From positions 506,001 to 570,000 of the forward strand of contig CP119318.1 in assembly GCA_029203105.1 (NCBI GenBank): a DNA stretch of 64,000 bases, in the 5' to 3' direction. Shown in pieces: positions 15,532 to 25,024 of the stretch. The stretch's first letter is position 1; every line of letters begins with the position of its first letter. The DNA comes from Candidatus Kaistia colombiensis. Its GTDB lineage: Bacteria > Pseudomonadota > Alphaproteobacteria > Rhizobiales > Kaistiaceae. Both the position numbers and the translations under genes were made by a program. The notes beneath the pieces were generated by a model. It saw only the letters and a list, made by a program, of their open reading frames with translations. It made no database searches and was not told the origin of the DNA.

Positions 15532-18500
15532 TGACGGATCTGCAATCGCTTTCCGACGACGAACTGCGCAACATCTACGCCCAGAGCCAGGGAGGTGGTG
15601 GCGGCCATGCTCAGCCCGACGCAACTTGGGCCGAGCATCTGCCGATTGCCGGCAGCGGCAAGGATCAGTCGCACCTCGAACCGATGCAGGCGCGTCCGCT
15701 CGGCAGCCCCGGCAGTCAGGGCGTGATTCCCAACATTGGCGGGCAGGGTCAATCTGTGGCCGCCGCGCCCATCGACAACCGCGACATGCTGGCCCAAGGC
15801 CGCAACCGGGTGTCCAGCGTCTTCGACGACATCGCAGCCCAACGCCAGCGGCCCGAGCTACAGGCCGGCCTCGAGGCGAAAGCCGGCGCGGCATCGCTGC
15901 AGGACATGAGCGATGACGACCTGATTGCCCTGCACCAGCAGATGAAGGGTCCAGGCGCCGGTATCACGCGCAACGTCGCTGCCGGCCTGAACAACGCGCT
16001 CTATTCGACGGCCGGCGCTCCGGTCGATGCGATGACCTGGGCGCTCAACAAGGGCATTGGCGGAATCAACACCGCGACGGGCGCCAGCATTCCCGAGATC
16101 CGCGACCCTATCGGCGGCAGCCAGTCGATTGCCAATGCCTTCGGGACTGTCGGCGTCGATGATCCGGCCAATGTCCAGGCCAACACGACCGGCGAGCGGA
16201 TCGCCCGCGGCGTCGGTGAGGGTATCGGCTACACGGTTGGCCCGCAGGCGGCAGTCGGCGGCCTCGCCCGGGCTGGCGCCATCGCCCCGGAAGTCGCCGC
16301 CAAGGGCTATCAGCTTCTCGGCTGGCCCAGCAGCACTGGAGCGGTGGCCGGGAACGCGGTTGCCGGCGGCGCAGCGGGTGGCGGCTCCGTCGCGGCCATG
16401 GAGGCGACGCCCGACCGCTACGACCCGCTTTCCGGGCTCGCTGGCGGCATGGCAGGCGGTGCGGTCGGTACGCTCGCCTCCGGCCTTCCCAGGCTCGCCA
16501 ATGAGGGCGTGCGCATCGTCGGCGATATGGTTGCGCCGATGACCAGCGGCGGTAGGGAGCGGATCGCGGCTCAGACCATTCGGGACGCGGCCACGGACCC
16601 GCGCGCTGTATCGGAAGCTCTCTCCAATCCGGGCGAACTGGTGCCGGGCTCGAAGCCGACGACGTTCCAGCAGACCGGCGATATGGGCCTCGGCGCGCTC
16701 GAACGCCGCTATGCGACGCAGGACCCGGTGGCGTTCAATCAGCGCCGCGCCGATCAGAATGCGGCCCGGCTGGACTCCCTCGGCACGATCCAGCCGGAGG
16801 GCAACCCGCAGGCCATCACGCAGGCATTCCGGACGCGCCTGGCCGATATCGACAAGCAGACCGACGCGGCGGTGCAGGCGGCATTGCAGACGGCTCGTGG
16901 CAAGGCGCAGGCCCTCGGCGGCAATGTCTCGGCCGAGGCATCCGGCGACGCCATCCGCACGGCGGCCCGTAAGGCGGAGACGGCAGCCCGCGAGAGTGAG
17001 CGGGCGCTGTGGAAGGCAGTGGATCCGGAGGGCAAGCTGGCGTTGCAGAGCGACAACGTAAAGGCCGCCGCAGCCGATATCCGCAAGTCGATGCCGGAGA
17101 CGGCAAAGCCGATGGAGGGAGAGGAAGCCGCTATCTTCGATGTGGCCAGCCGGCTCAAGCCCTCGATCAGCTTCAACGCCATGTCGGCGCTGCGGTCGCG
17201 CGTCTCGACGCTGATGCGGCAGGAGATGATGACAAACGGGCAGTCTCCCGCTTACTCTCGGCTGTCGCGGCTTCGCGGCGCGGTCGAGCAAGACGTCGAG
17301 GGCGTGCTGTCTCGGAAGGCAGCGCAGGAGGCAGATGCCGTCGCCGCCGGCACGATGCGCCAGGAAGACACGATTGCAGCCCGCGTATCTGGATGGCGTG
17401 ATGGTTGGAGAGAAGAACAGGCGGCTCGGGCACGAAGTGGCGTCGGTACTGGATCCGATGCCGCCGGGGGAGCGGGCGGCTTTTCTGGTGCACGCCGAGG
17501 CGAGAGCCAAGTCGGAGGGGGACTTTCAGGCGCTTCGCGCACTGCGGGAGTACCGGGAAATCCAGGAGGATCGAGCGGCGATGTCCCTCTCACCCCCAAC
17601 TTCGACGACGCCGCCCGAGGCCGGCTGAACGCGGCGAACGAGGCGACGAAGCAGCGGGCGCGCAACTTCAACGAGGGTCCGGTTGGCGACATCCTCCGCC
17701 GCTCCGGCAATGATGGCCCGTACCGGCTTCAGAATGCCGCCGTGCCGGAAAAGATTTTCTTCCCCGGCGGGCGGTCTGCCGAGAACATCAAGCGCTTCCG
17801 CAGGGCGGTCGGCGACGACCGAGCGATGGGCCACATTCAGGACTACGCCGTCAGTTCGATGCGCCGCGCGGCCGAGACGCCGGAAGGCATCATCGATCCG
17901 AAGCGGCTGGAAGCATGGAAGCACCGGCATGGCGAAGCCCTTAAGGCGTTCCCCGCCCTCGACGGCAAGTTCGCCGATGTCACCAAAGCCTCGCAGGCAG
18001 CTATCGATGCCGGTACGCGTCGCGCCGCACAACTCGACGAGGCGCAGAAGGGCGTCTTCGGCAAGCTGATTGGCGCCGAGCATCCCGACGACATCACCCG
18101 CATGGTTGGCAGCGTGTTTGGCCGGCAGGATGCGGCTGCCGTGATGGGCCAGCTGTCGCGCACGGTCAGCGGCAATCCCGAGGCCATCCAGGGACTGCGG
18201 AAATCGGTGGTCGACCACATGCTGGGCCGGCTGGTCTCGAACACCGAGGCGGCAACCAGCGGCAGGGCGTTGTTGAAGTCGGATCAGTTCCAGAGCTTCA
18301 TCAAGCAGAACCGCGCGGCGCTGAAGCGGATCTTCTCCGACCACGAGTTGAACCAGATGCAGGCGATAGCCGATGACCTGCAGCGTGCCAATCGATCCAT
18401 CACCGCGGTGAAGCTGCCCGGCGGCTCGAACACGCCCCAGGACATGCTCGCCGCAGCGAAGGGCGATAGCCGCAAGACGATCCTGTCGAAGCTCGCAATT

Positions 18501-18896
18501 GCCGCCCTTGGATCGACAGCGGGCGGGCTTGGTGGTGGCGCTATCGCCATCCTCGGAGCGAATGCTGTCACGGCAGCGCGTAAGGCGGGGCTCAACACCA
18601 TCGACGACCTTGTGAGGGACGCGCTTTTGCATCCGGATCGCGCCGCCCTGCTGCTGTCCACGCGGCCGTTCAAGCCGGATACCGGCCCGGCTGTCGCGCT
18701 GATGAAGCGGTATGGCCAGGCATCCATCACGGGTGCTGCCACGACCCGCGACGACCCGGGCGGGGCCAAGCGGAACGACCCGCTCAAGGTCACCGTGACC
18801 CAGCCGGCGAACTGGTCCGAGGCGATGCCTGCCAGCCAGCCCGAAGGATCGGGAGACACCATGAGCTACGCGCGAGCCTTGGGGCTGGGCCGATGA
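15531..18896 (+). CDS. Very large phage-type virion protein (1121 aa)
   Basis: The protein starts MTDLQSLSDDELRNIYAQSQ and repeats a related short motif, DMSDDDLIALHQQMKG, at about residues 123-139. LSDDEL-type repeats are common in tail-end or ejection proteins. It contains glycine/alanine-rich hydrophobic stretches (VAGNAVAGGAAGGGSVAAM, SGLAGGMAGGAVGTLASG, GSTAGGLGGGAIAILGANAV) that could insert in membranes, a long helical region at 430-620, and a Gly/Ser-rich linker near 630-690. It is probably the large partner of the preceding gene in phage DNA delivery. A GTG one codon earlier is an alternative start. Confidence 0.68.
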   Translation: MTDLQSLSDDELRNIYAQSQGGGGGHAQPDATWAEHLPIAGSGKDQSHLEPMQARPLGSPGSQGVIPNIGGQGQSVAAAPIDNRDMLAQGRNRVSSVFDDIAAQRQRPELQAGLEAKAGAASLQDMSDDDLIALHQQMKGPGAGITRNVAAGLNNALYSTAGAPVDAMTWALNKGIGGINTATGASIPEIRDPIGGSQSIANAFGTVGVDDPANVQANTTGERIARGVGEGIGYTVGPQAAVGGLARAGAIAPEVAAKGYQLLGWPSSTGAVAGNAVAGGAAGGGSVAAMEATPDRYDPLSGLAGGMAGGAVGTLASGLPRLANEGVRIVGDMVAPMTSGGRERIAAQTIRDAATDPRAVSEALSNPGELVPGSKPTTFQQTGDMGLGALERRYATQDPVAFNQRRADQNAARLDSLGTIQPEGNPQAITQAFRTRLADIDKQTDAAVQAALQTARGKAQALGGNVSAEASGDAIRTAARKAETAARESERALWKAVDPEGKLALQSDNVKAAAADIRKSMPETAKPMEGEEAAIFDVASRLKPSISFNAMSALRSRVSTLMRQEMMTNGQSPAYSRLSRLRGAVEQDVEGVLSRKAAQEADAVAAGTMRQEDTIAARVSGWRDGWREEQAARARSGVGTGSDAAGGAGGFSGARRGESQVGGGLSGASRTAGVPGNPGGSSGDVPLTPNFDDAARGRLNAANEATKQRARNFNEGPVGDILRRSGNDGPYRLQNAAVPEKIFFPGGRSAENIKRFRRAVGDDRAMGHIQDYAVSSMRRAAETPEGIIDPKRLEAWKHRHGEALKAFPALDGKFADVTKASQAAIDAGTRRAAQLDEAQKGVFGKLIGAEHPDDITRMVGSVFGRQDAAAVMGQLSRTVSGNPEAIQGLRKSVVDHMLGRLVSNTEAATSGRALLKSDQFQSFIKQNRAALKRIFSDHELNQMQAIADDLQRANRSITAVKLPGGSNTPQDMLAAAKGDSRKTILSKLAIAALGSTAGGLGGGAIAILGANAVTAARKAGLNTIDDLVRDALLHPDRAALLLSTRPFKPDTGPAVALMKRYGQASITGAATTRDDPGGAKRNDPLKVTVTQPANWSEAMPASQPEGSGDTMSYARALGLGR

Positions 18897-19522
18897 GCAC
18901 CCCGCGCGCCACGTTCGTGCCTACCCCGAGCCCCGCCTCGGAAGAGCCGACCGACCTGTTCGTCATCGCCTATGACGAAGCCCTGGCGGCGCTCGACGAG
19001 GTGGAGGCCGCCGATGCGGCTTTCGAGCGGCTGAAGCAATGCGCCCCCGCCGAAGCCCGCCGGCCGCCGCGCGCCTTGATCGGCATCACCACGGAAGATG
19101 GCCGGAGCGTCGCCGTCTATGCCCATACGCATGAGGAAATCGACGAAGCCGCCGAGGCGATGCGGGTGGGTAGCAACGGCGATGCCGTGACGGATGCCCC
19201 GGTTATCGAGGCGTTCGCCGCCGCAGCCCACGAAGCGCTACGACAGGATAGCGAGCGCATCATGCTCGCCCATTCCGTCTCGGGTCTGCAGGAGGCGCGG
19301 GACCGCTACAATGCGGCATGGGCCAAAGCTGAGGACGCCCGCGCCCGGCTGATCACCATCGTGCCCATCAGTCCCGAAGGCGTGGTGTGGTTAGCGAAGT
19401 TCCTGCACTCGGAAACGATATCCGGCGGCGACATCGAGACCATTGCCAAGGCGGCGCGCAACCTAGTCACGGCGGTGGGCCAGCTGGTGTTCGGCCGCGA
19501 CCTGCACCCGACGCTGCATTGA
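18893..19522 (+). CDS. Island hypothetical protein (209 aa)
   Basis: The 209-residue protein overlaps the large virion-type gene by 4 bp. It is acidic and mostly helical (DLFVIAYDEALAALDEVEAA, VIEAFAAAAHEALRQDSERI, ARDRYNAAWAKAEDARARL). No domain is recognised. Coupling suggests it functions with, or is packaged with, the upstream proteins. Confidence 0.65.
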   Translation: MSTPRATFVPTPSPASEEPTDLFVIAYDEALAALDEVEAADAAFERLKQCAPAEARRPPRALIGITTEDGRSVAVYAHTHEEIDEAAEAMRVGSNGDAVTDAPVIEAFAAAAHEALRQDSERIMLAHSVSGLQEARDRYNAAWAKAEDARARLITIVPISPEGVVWLAKFLHSETISGGDIETIAKAARNLVTAVGQLVFGRDLHPTLH

Positions 19523-19529
19523 GGTGAGC

Positions 19530-20171
19530 ATGAGCAAGCCGACGAAATCCAAGGTCGTGCCGTTGCACCCCGGAGCCAAGTTGCCGGCGCCCGCCAAACC
19601 AGAGGCCGGGCAGCGTACGCGAAAGGCAATTCAGAAGGCCGCGGCGCTGCAGATAGACCGGCACCAACCCATCACGGTGACGGTAGAGGCCCAGCCGGAC
19701 AGGCCCTCTGCAATCGGCTCCCCGCACAATGATACAAACGGCTTCATCGTCCATTTGAACGAGACATTCGGTAGCGCGTCCCATGATTTCGCCTGGCGAC
19801 AACTCTGCCTTCTCAGGACGTCCGGCAATGCGACGGACACCGAGGAAACAAACGCTGCGCTGGGCTTCATCGGCGGCATCCAGCCCAACGACGAGATAGA
19901 GGCGGCCCTGGCGGTGCAGATGCTCGGGACGCATGAGGCTTCTGTGCGCCTTCTCGCCACTGCCATGAACGCCGGGCACATCGACGCCCAGGAGCGCTAC
20001 ATCAACATGGCTACCAAGATGCAGCGGACGTTCACGGCTCAGGTAGAGGCGATGAAGCGCTACCGATCCAGCGGCGAACAGACGATCCGCGTCCAGCATC
20101 AGAACGTCACGGTGCAGGAAGGCGGCCAAGCCGTCATCGGCGACGTGCACGGGGGAGGCCGGAGGGGATGA
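19530..20171 (+). CDS. Conserved mobile-element hypothetical protein
   Basis: The 213-residue form starts MSKPTKSKVVPLHPGAKLPA. An in-frame GTG two codons earlier is also possible. The core TEETNAALGFIGGIQPNDEI, EAALAVQMLGTHEASVRLL, MATKMQRTFTAQVEAMKRYR and TIRVQHQNVTVQEGGQAVIG is a conserved family in rhizobial islands and prophages, normally followed by a HGG-motif gene, as here. Function is unknown. The VTVQEGGQAVIG end is the most conserved part in the relatives I know. Confidence 0.75.
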   Translation: MSKPTKSKVVPLHPGAKLPAPAKPEAGQRTRKAIQKAAALQIDRHQPITVTVEAQPDRPSAIGSPHNDTNGFIVHLNETFGSASHDFAWRQLCLLRTSGNATDTEETNAALGFIGGIQPNDEIEAALAVQMLGTHEASVRLLATAMNAGHIDAQERYINMATKMQRTFTAQVEAMKRYRSSGEQTIRVQHQNVTVQEGGQAVIGDVHGGGRRG

Positions 20172-20446
20172 AGGTCGAAACCGGAGATAACCCCATAGAC
20201 CGCCTGGCCGCTGCCCGGATTGCACCCCGCTGCACTGCCAGGGCGAAATCTACCGGAATGCGGTGCGCGGCGCCGGCGGTCCGCGGTCGGAACGTCTGCC
20301 GTTGTCATGGCGCCCGCGGTGGAGCGCCCAAAGGCCCGCGCCATGGCCTCTATCGTCATGGGCTCTACACCGGCGAGGCTCTTGAAGCTCGCAGGGAGTT
20401 GCGGGCGCTGTTCAGGGCGGCCCGCGAAATGCTGACTGGCCTCTAA
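20168..20446 (+). CDS. HGG-motif small zinc-ribbon-like protein
   Basis: The 92-residue protein contains APRCTARAKSTGMRCAAPAV, GRNVCRCHGARGGAPKGPRH, GLYRHGLYTGEA, an arrangement of Cys and His suggesting metal binding and a conserved HGLY repeat. It overlaps the previous gene by 4 bp and the two are normally found together in proteobacterial mobile elements. Function unknown. A DNA-binding or packaging accessory role is only a guess. Confidence 0.75.
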   Translation: MKVETGDNPIDRLAAARIAPRCTARAKSTGMRCAAPAVRGRNVCRCHGARGGAPKGPRHGLYRHGLYTGEALEARRELRALFRAAREMLTGL

Positions 20447-20740
20447 AGTAGAGCGATGTAGGCGATTGCGGCCGATGCGGAAGCCGCTGGCGGCGATTTG
20501 GTCTTTTCGAGACTCGGGCCGCTCGGAACGGCCACATGCCCGCCAGAGAGCCCCGCAGGCGATTTCCGCTCACAGGCCCCAGCTCTCACGCGAGCATGCA
20601 GGTGCGCGGCGCGCGAGGTGCTTCAGAAAACTTCAGGTCGGGCGGTTGATATGGAGTCGAACGTGGTCATGGTGGACTATATCATTGGCCGTTGTCGCTC
20701 CTGTGTTTTGCCGACAGCGGAATGAAACCGAGGAAGAACG

Positions 20741-21001
20741 ATGTCGTCAGACAGACCACGCCGTCCCCAGGACCCCTTCGCGGCCGCCGAGGCGATGTTC
20801 GCCAAGAAGAAGCGGGCACCGGACATCAAGGCGAGTGCGCTCCCGAATGCCAAAGAACTGGTTTCTCTCCGGATTGATCGCGACGTGCTTGAGCATTTCC
20901 AGGCCGAAGGTCCGGGCTGGCAGGATCGAATGAACGAGGCGTTGCGCGCCGCAGCCATCGTCGATGGCTTGGACGTGACATCTACTGACGTCGAGCCCTG
21001 A
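20741..21001 (+). CDS. BrnA-like (DUF4415) antitoxin-type protein, no partner toxin seen
   Basis: The 86-residue protein has ELVSLRIDRDVLEHFQAEGP followed by GWQDRMNEALRAAA, the ribbon-helix-helix core of BrnA/DUF4415 antitoxins. A BrnT toxin normally precedes BrnA, but 20447-20740 holds no matching frame, so this is an orphan. Lone DUF4415 proteins occur in phages as small regulators. It may control neighbouring island genes or counter an incoming BrnT. Confidence 0.75.
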   Translation: MSSDRPRRPQDPFAAAEAMFAKKKRAPDIKASALPNAKELVSLRIDRDVLEHFQAEGPGWQDRMNEALRAAAIVDGLDVTSTDVEP

Positions 21002-21169
21002 CCGAAGGCGGATTGGCGCTCTCAAAGCCGCCCGAGGGCATTCGCAGCCCACGCTAAGGGCGCCCGCCTATCCGGTTTGGGCGACCGCGACGATACCTCA
21101 CGCGCGCCGCGCACCTGAGGCAGACCGGCAGCTACCGCAAATCGCCTGCGGGACTCACTGGCGGCTTTC

Positions 21170-21221
21170 GGCCGCTGGCGAATGTTGGTGGCTCGCTCCA
21201 ACCAAATCACCGCCAGCGGCC
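21170..21221. repeat. 11-bp perfect inverted repeat in a gene-free stretch
   Basis: GGCCGCTGGCG (21170-21180) and CGCCAGCGGCC (21211-21221) can form a long hairpin with an inner TTGG/CCAA pairing. It lies in 21002-21305, where I see no credible gene. It has no U-tract, so it is not a standard terminator. It may be a structured leader of the following nuclease-like gene or a repeat. Confidence 0.45.
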
Positions 21222-21305
21222 TCCGCTGAGTCGGGAAATCGCATTCGCCGCCTCTTGCCCGCAGCGCGGAGACCAGCTTTGATCCCCAAACGGGGGGATA
21301 TCGAT

Positions 21306-21755
21306 ATGATTCTGACTGAGCAGGGCGTGGTCGACGCCGTTAAAGCGTGGATGAACGACAATGGGTTTGTAGACGTGAAGGCCGTAGTTGTCGGGCGCCG
21401 AGGCTACGACATTGAAGGCACGTCCGCCCAAACTGGGGAGCACTGGCTCATTGAAGCCAAGGGCGGCTCTCACGCCGGAGAAGATAGCAGTTCTCGGGCG
21501 TGGATGGGCGTCGGTGCGGCGTTCCTAATGACGGCAGGCTGGCGATATCAGCCAGACCTGGCTGGCAAGCGCTTCGCAATCGCGGTCCCAGATTCACGCT
21601 GGTTCAACATCCATGTGGGGCGGATAGAGGAGCCTCTCCGCGTGCTGGGGATATCGGTGTTTCGCGTGAGCGAGACCGGACACGTGACGTTCATCGAGAA
21701 CCATCCGGCAACGCCGTCTGTCAGTACGGTCGACGCCGCACTGCAGCCGGGGTGA
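21306..21755 (+). CDS. PD-(D/E)XK nuclease-like protein
   Basis: The ATG at 21306 follows GGGGGGAT at suitable distance and gives 149 residues starting MILTEQGVVDAVKAWMNDNG. RRGYDIEG followed by HWLIEAKGG supplies the D...E-x-K core of the PD-(D/E)XK fold used by restriction and repair nucleases. ALGVGAAFLMTAGWRY-like and RFAIAVPDSRWFNIHVG segments fit the later strands and helix. It has no neighbouring methylase. It could be an anti-phage or damage-repair nuclease. Activity is inferred. Confidence 0.65.
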   Translation: MILTEQGVVDAVKAWMNDNGFVDVKAVVVGRRGYDIEGTSAQTGEHWLIEAKGGSHAGEDSSSRAWMGVGAAFLMTAGWRYQPDLAGKRFAIAVPDSRWFNIHVGRIEEPLRVLGISVFRVSETGHVTFIENHPATPSVSTVDAALQPG

Positions 21756-22620
21756 AACTGCGTCGCCATTATGTTCGTTACCTCCGTTTCCGTTGTCGCG
21801 CTTCAACCGTCAACATGGACGGACTGCCACCAGGTTTCGCCTTCGACGAACGGCACGCTGCCCGGCGCAACGCCGTCGCTCGCCATCTCGGCCTGAACCT
21901 CGGCCAGGATGTCGTGTTCGCTGACGGTACGCGGCGGGAAGTCCTTGCCCCGTTCGAGGTGCCACCGCATGGCGCGTTTCACGTTGGTGCGACGCTCGGC
22001 CGTGCGCTGCTCTTCGGCGGCGATTGCATCGAGAAGACCTCGCCGCGCATCGGGAATGCGGGCCAGGGCGACAATCCACCTCGCCTGCATCGCTTCCTCT
22101 GCCTTCAGAGCCGTCAGCACCTCCGCAATCGAGGGCAGGAAGGTCTGCGTATCCATGATGCGCAGGCAGGCGGCTTCGAGCGCGCCGACGGTCGGTTCAT
22201 GCGCGCCAACTCGTTCGGCCAACATCCGGCCGTAGACGGCGGCGTCGCCTTTGCCGGCCGATGGGTTAGATCCGATGACGAGCGCCAGGCGCTGGCTAAT
22301 CTCTGCCGTCGTTGCCTTGGCTTCGCCCGTGCGGAGCTGTGCAAGGACATGGCTCGCAACATCCTCTGCCGCATTGAGGTGCGCGACGAGGGCCGTGGCA
22401 ATATCGCGGCTGTAGACCGCGTATAGGTCGCCCCGAAGAATCCGCTCGGCCTCGTAAACCAGGTCGGCCAGTTCCTCGGCTGTCAAACGGCGTTCAAAAC
22501 TGACCCCTTATCGGCGTCCAATGTTGACCCCTGCTGGAGTTGTTGGAACGCCACGGCCTCGTTATCGCGCAGCCGGAGGCGGAGCGATAACGAGGCCGTG
22601 GCGGGCGAAGTTTGGGGTGG

Positions 22621-23352
22621 TCAGAGGCGGTTCTTGAAGCGCCAGCTCTCGTTGCCGGTCTCGACGATATCGCAGTGATGGGTCAGTCGATCGAGGAGCG
22701 CGGTCGTCATCTTGGCGTCGCCGAATACGGACGGCCATTCGCCGAAGGCGAGGTTCGTCGTGACGATGACCGATGTCTGCTCGTAGAGCCGACTGATCAG
22801 GTGGAACAGGAGTTGTCCGCCGGACTGGGCGAAGGGCAAATAGCCGAGCTCATCGAGGACGATGAAGTCCATGCGGGAGAGATAGTCTGCCATTCTGCCC
22901 TGGCGACCACTTCGGCTCTCGGCCTCGAGCTTGTTGACCAAGTCTACGACATTGAAGAAGCGGCCGCGAGCGCCGCCCCGAATGCAGGCCCGAGCAATGG
23001 CGATGGCAAGATGCGTCTTGCCGGTGCCGGTCCCGCCGATCAGGACAGCGTTGCGCTGATGGGCGATGAAGTTGCCGCCGGCGAGATCCCGCACCAGCGT
23101 CTCGTTGATCGGCGTGTCGTCGAAGACAAAATCGTCGATGTCCCGAGCCAGCGGCAGCTTGGCAATGGTGATCTGGTATTTGATCGACCGCGCCTGCTTC
23201 TCGGAGATCTCGGCCGACAAGAGGTCGCCAACCACCCGGTGCGGCTCGTGCTGGCGCTTCACCGCCGTAGCGAGGATCTCATCGAAGGCCGCCTTCATGC
23301 CGTAAAGCTTCAACTCGGCCATGGTGGCCAGGATCTCGGATCGCTCCATCAT
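22621..23352 (-). CDS. istB: IS21 transposition helper ATPase IstB
   Basis: IstB is the AAA+ ATPase that selects target DNA and activates the IstA transposase. The 243-residue protein has Walker A GGTGTGKTH (106-114), Walker B FIVLDELGYLP (163-173) and sensor-type VIVTTNLAFGEW. Length is normal for IstB. It overlaps istA by 4 bp, so it is translated with it. Confidence 0.96.
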   Translation of the reverse strand: MMERSEILATMAELKLYGMKAAFDEILATAVKRQHEPHRVVGDLLSAEISEKQARSIKYQITIAKLPLARDIDDFVFDDTPINETLVRDLAGGNFIAHQRNAVLIGGTGTGKTHLAIAIARACIRGGARGRFFNVVDLVNKLEAESRSGRQGRMADYLSRMDFIVLDELGYLPFAQSGGQLLFHLISRLYEQTSVIVTTNLAFGEWPSVFGDAKMTTALLDRLTHHCDIVETGNESWRFKNRL

Positions 23353-24848
23353 ATTGCCCTCCTGAGATTGTCATAGCGGGCGCAGTCGGCGACCGGCTCA
23401 TGGTTCAGCCGCAGGGCGTCCGGCGTCATGATCGTGACGGTGCGGACCGGTTCGCGCGCCCTGGCGAGAATGTTGAGGATCACGTCGGCGGAGTGGACGC
23501 CTTCGGCGAGCGCTTCCCCACAGGCGGCCTCGACGGCAGGCAGGCCATCGCTGAGAACCGCGGTCAGGATGCTGACCATTTGCCGCCCGCCATCCGGCAC
23601 CGTGGCGAGCTTGCGGCGGACCCGTTCGAGGCTCGCCGGCAGGATCCAGTCCTTGAATGGCGCTCCGTTGCGCAATGCGCCGGGCTTCCTCGCCAGCACC
23701 GGGACATAGTGCCAGGGATCGTAGATCGTCTGGTCTCGCCCAAAGCAGCGCGGATGCTCGCCGATGATCCGACCCTCCTGACGCAACTCGACGCGATCGG
23801 CATAGGCGCGGATCTCGGCGGGTCGCCCGACGGCGCTGGCGGCGACGGAGTAGCGATTGTTGTCAAAGCGCACGAGGCAGGTCTTCGACACCGAAGCCGG
23901 CACGGCATGGAAGCCGTCAAAGCAACCCCGATAGGGCACGAGACTTGGTCGCTCCTCCTCGAACATCTCCCAGACCGTCCTGTCGCGGAGTTCGGGATGG
24001 CGATGCGCCTTGGCGAAGGCAATCGCCCGGTCAAGCAGCCAGGCGTTCAGCTCGTCGTAGCTCTTCACCCGGAGCCGCGGCGTGAAGAAGCGTTCGCGCA
24101 CGAGACCAACCTGGTTCTCGACCTGGCCTTTCTCCCAGCCTGACGCCGGCGTGCAGGCCACCGGATCGACCAGGTAATGGCCGCACATCTGGAGAAAGCG
24201 GCGATTGTAGAGTCGCTCCCTGCCGACGAAGATCGTCTCGACCGCCGTCTTCATGTTGTCGTAGATCCCGCGCGTGCAGGCACCTTTGAAGAAGGCAAAT
24301 GCCCGGTCATGGGCGTCGAACACCATCTCCTGGCTCTCGCGCGGATAGGCCCTCACGAACAGCATCCGGGAATGACAGAGCCGGACATGGGCGACCTTTA
24401 CCGTCACCGTCGTGCCGTTTATCAGCACGATCTCGTGGCTCCAGTCGAACTGGTAGGCCTCGCCCGGCGCGAAGCTCAGCGGCACGAAGGCGGCAGCCGA
24501 CAGCGACACCTGTTCGCGCTGCCAGCCTCGGGCATATCGGCGGACGGCATCGTAGCCGCCTTCGTATCCGAGCCCACGCAGCTCCTCGAAAATCCGGATC
24601 AGCGTCAACCGCTCGCGGGCGGAGCGTCCCTCATTGGCAGCAAGGATCCGGTCAAGCTCTGGCTTCCAGGCGCCGAGCTTCGGCATCGGCTGCACCGAGC
24701 GCTCATAATCAAACGCTGTCTCATTCGACCGCAGAACCTTGCGAACCGTGTTCCTCGACACGTGCAGCTCGCGGACGATCTCCTTGATGGTCCGACCTCG
24801 CACAAAAAACTCACGTCGGATCCGCGCAACCGTGTCCACGCCCTTCAT
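23349..24848 (-). CDS. istA: IS21 transposase IstA
   Basis: The 499-residue protein begins with a helix-turn-helix (GRTIKEIVRELHVSRNTVRK), followed by the DDE/RNase H-like core with QFDWSHE, IYDNMKTAV and WEKGQVENQVG carrying the expected acidic residues, and a C-terminal YSVAASAVGRPAEIRAYADR Mu-type beta-barrel. It is full length for IS21-family IstA. Confidence 0.96.
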   Translation of the reverse strand: MKGVDTVARIRREFFVRGRTIKEIVRELHVSRNTVRKVLRSNETAFDYERSVQPMPKLGAWKPELDRILAANEGRSARERLTLIRIFEELRGLGYEGGYDAVRRYARGWQREQVSLSAAAFVPLSFAPGEAYQFDWSHEIVLINGTTVTVKVAHVRLCHSRMLFVRAYPRESQEMVFDAHDRAFAFFKGACTRGIYDNMKTAVETIFVGRERLYNRRFLQMCGHYLVDPVACTPASGWEKGQVENQVGLVRERFFTPRLRVKSYDELNAWLLDRAIAFAKAHRHPELRDRTVWEMFEEERPSLVPYRGCFDGFHAVPASVSKTCLVRFDNNRYSVAASAVGRPAEIRAYADRVELRQEGRIIGEHPRCFGRDQTIYDPWHYVPVLARKPGALRNGAPFKDWILPASLERVRRKLATVPDGGRQMVSILTAVLSDGLPAVEAACGEALAEGVHSADVILNILARAREPVRTVTIMTPDALRLNHEPVADCARYDNLRRAI

Positions 24849-25024
24849 CCCCGCCCGCCTGTCCTCGAAAGGAAAGAGACGGACTGTTCAGCTCGATCAC
24901 ATGGGGGTCAATTTTGGACGCCGATACCCCCGGATATGGGGTCAACTTTGCACGCCGAATGACATCCTCGGCCTTCTTCCGAGCGCGTTCGGCAACTGGC
25001 GTTCTCGGCGTTGCCGCACCGGCG

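Larger units (their letters stand above)
22481..24964 (-). mobile_element. Complete IS21-family insertion sequence
   Basis: The 2484-bp element starts TGTCAAACGGCG and ends CGCCGAATGACA. The ends share an imperfect inverted repeat (TGTCA-CGGCGT-CAAA-TGACCCC), and each end carries a second internal copy (22512-22531 and 24904-24923) as expected for multiple transposase sites. It is flanked by the 8-bp duplication TCCTCGGC (22473-22480 and 24965-24972). Both istA and istB are intact, so the insertion looks recent and potentially mobile. Confidence 0.96.
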
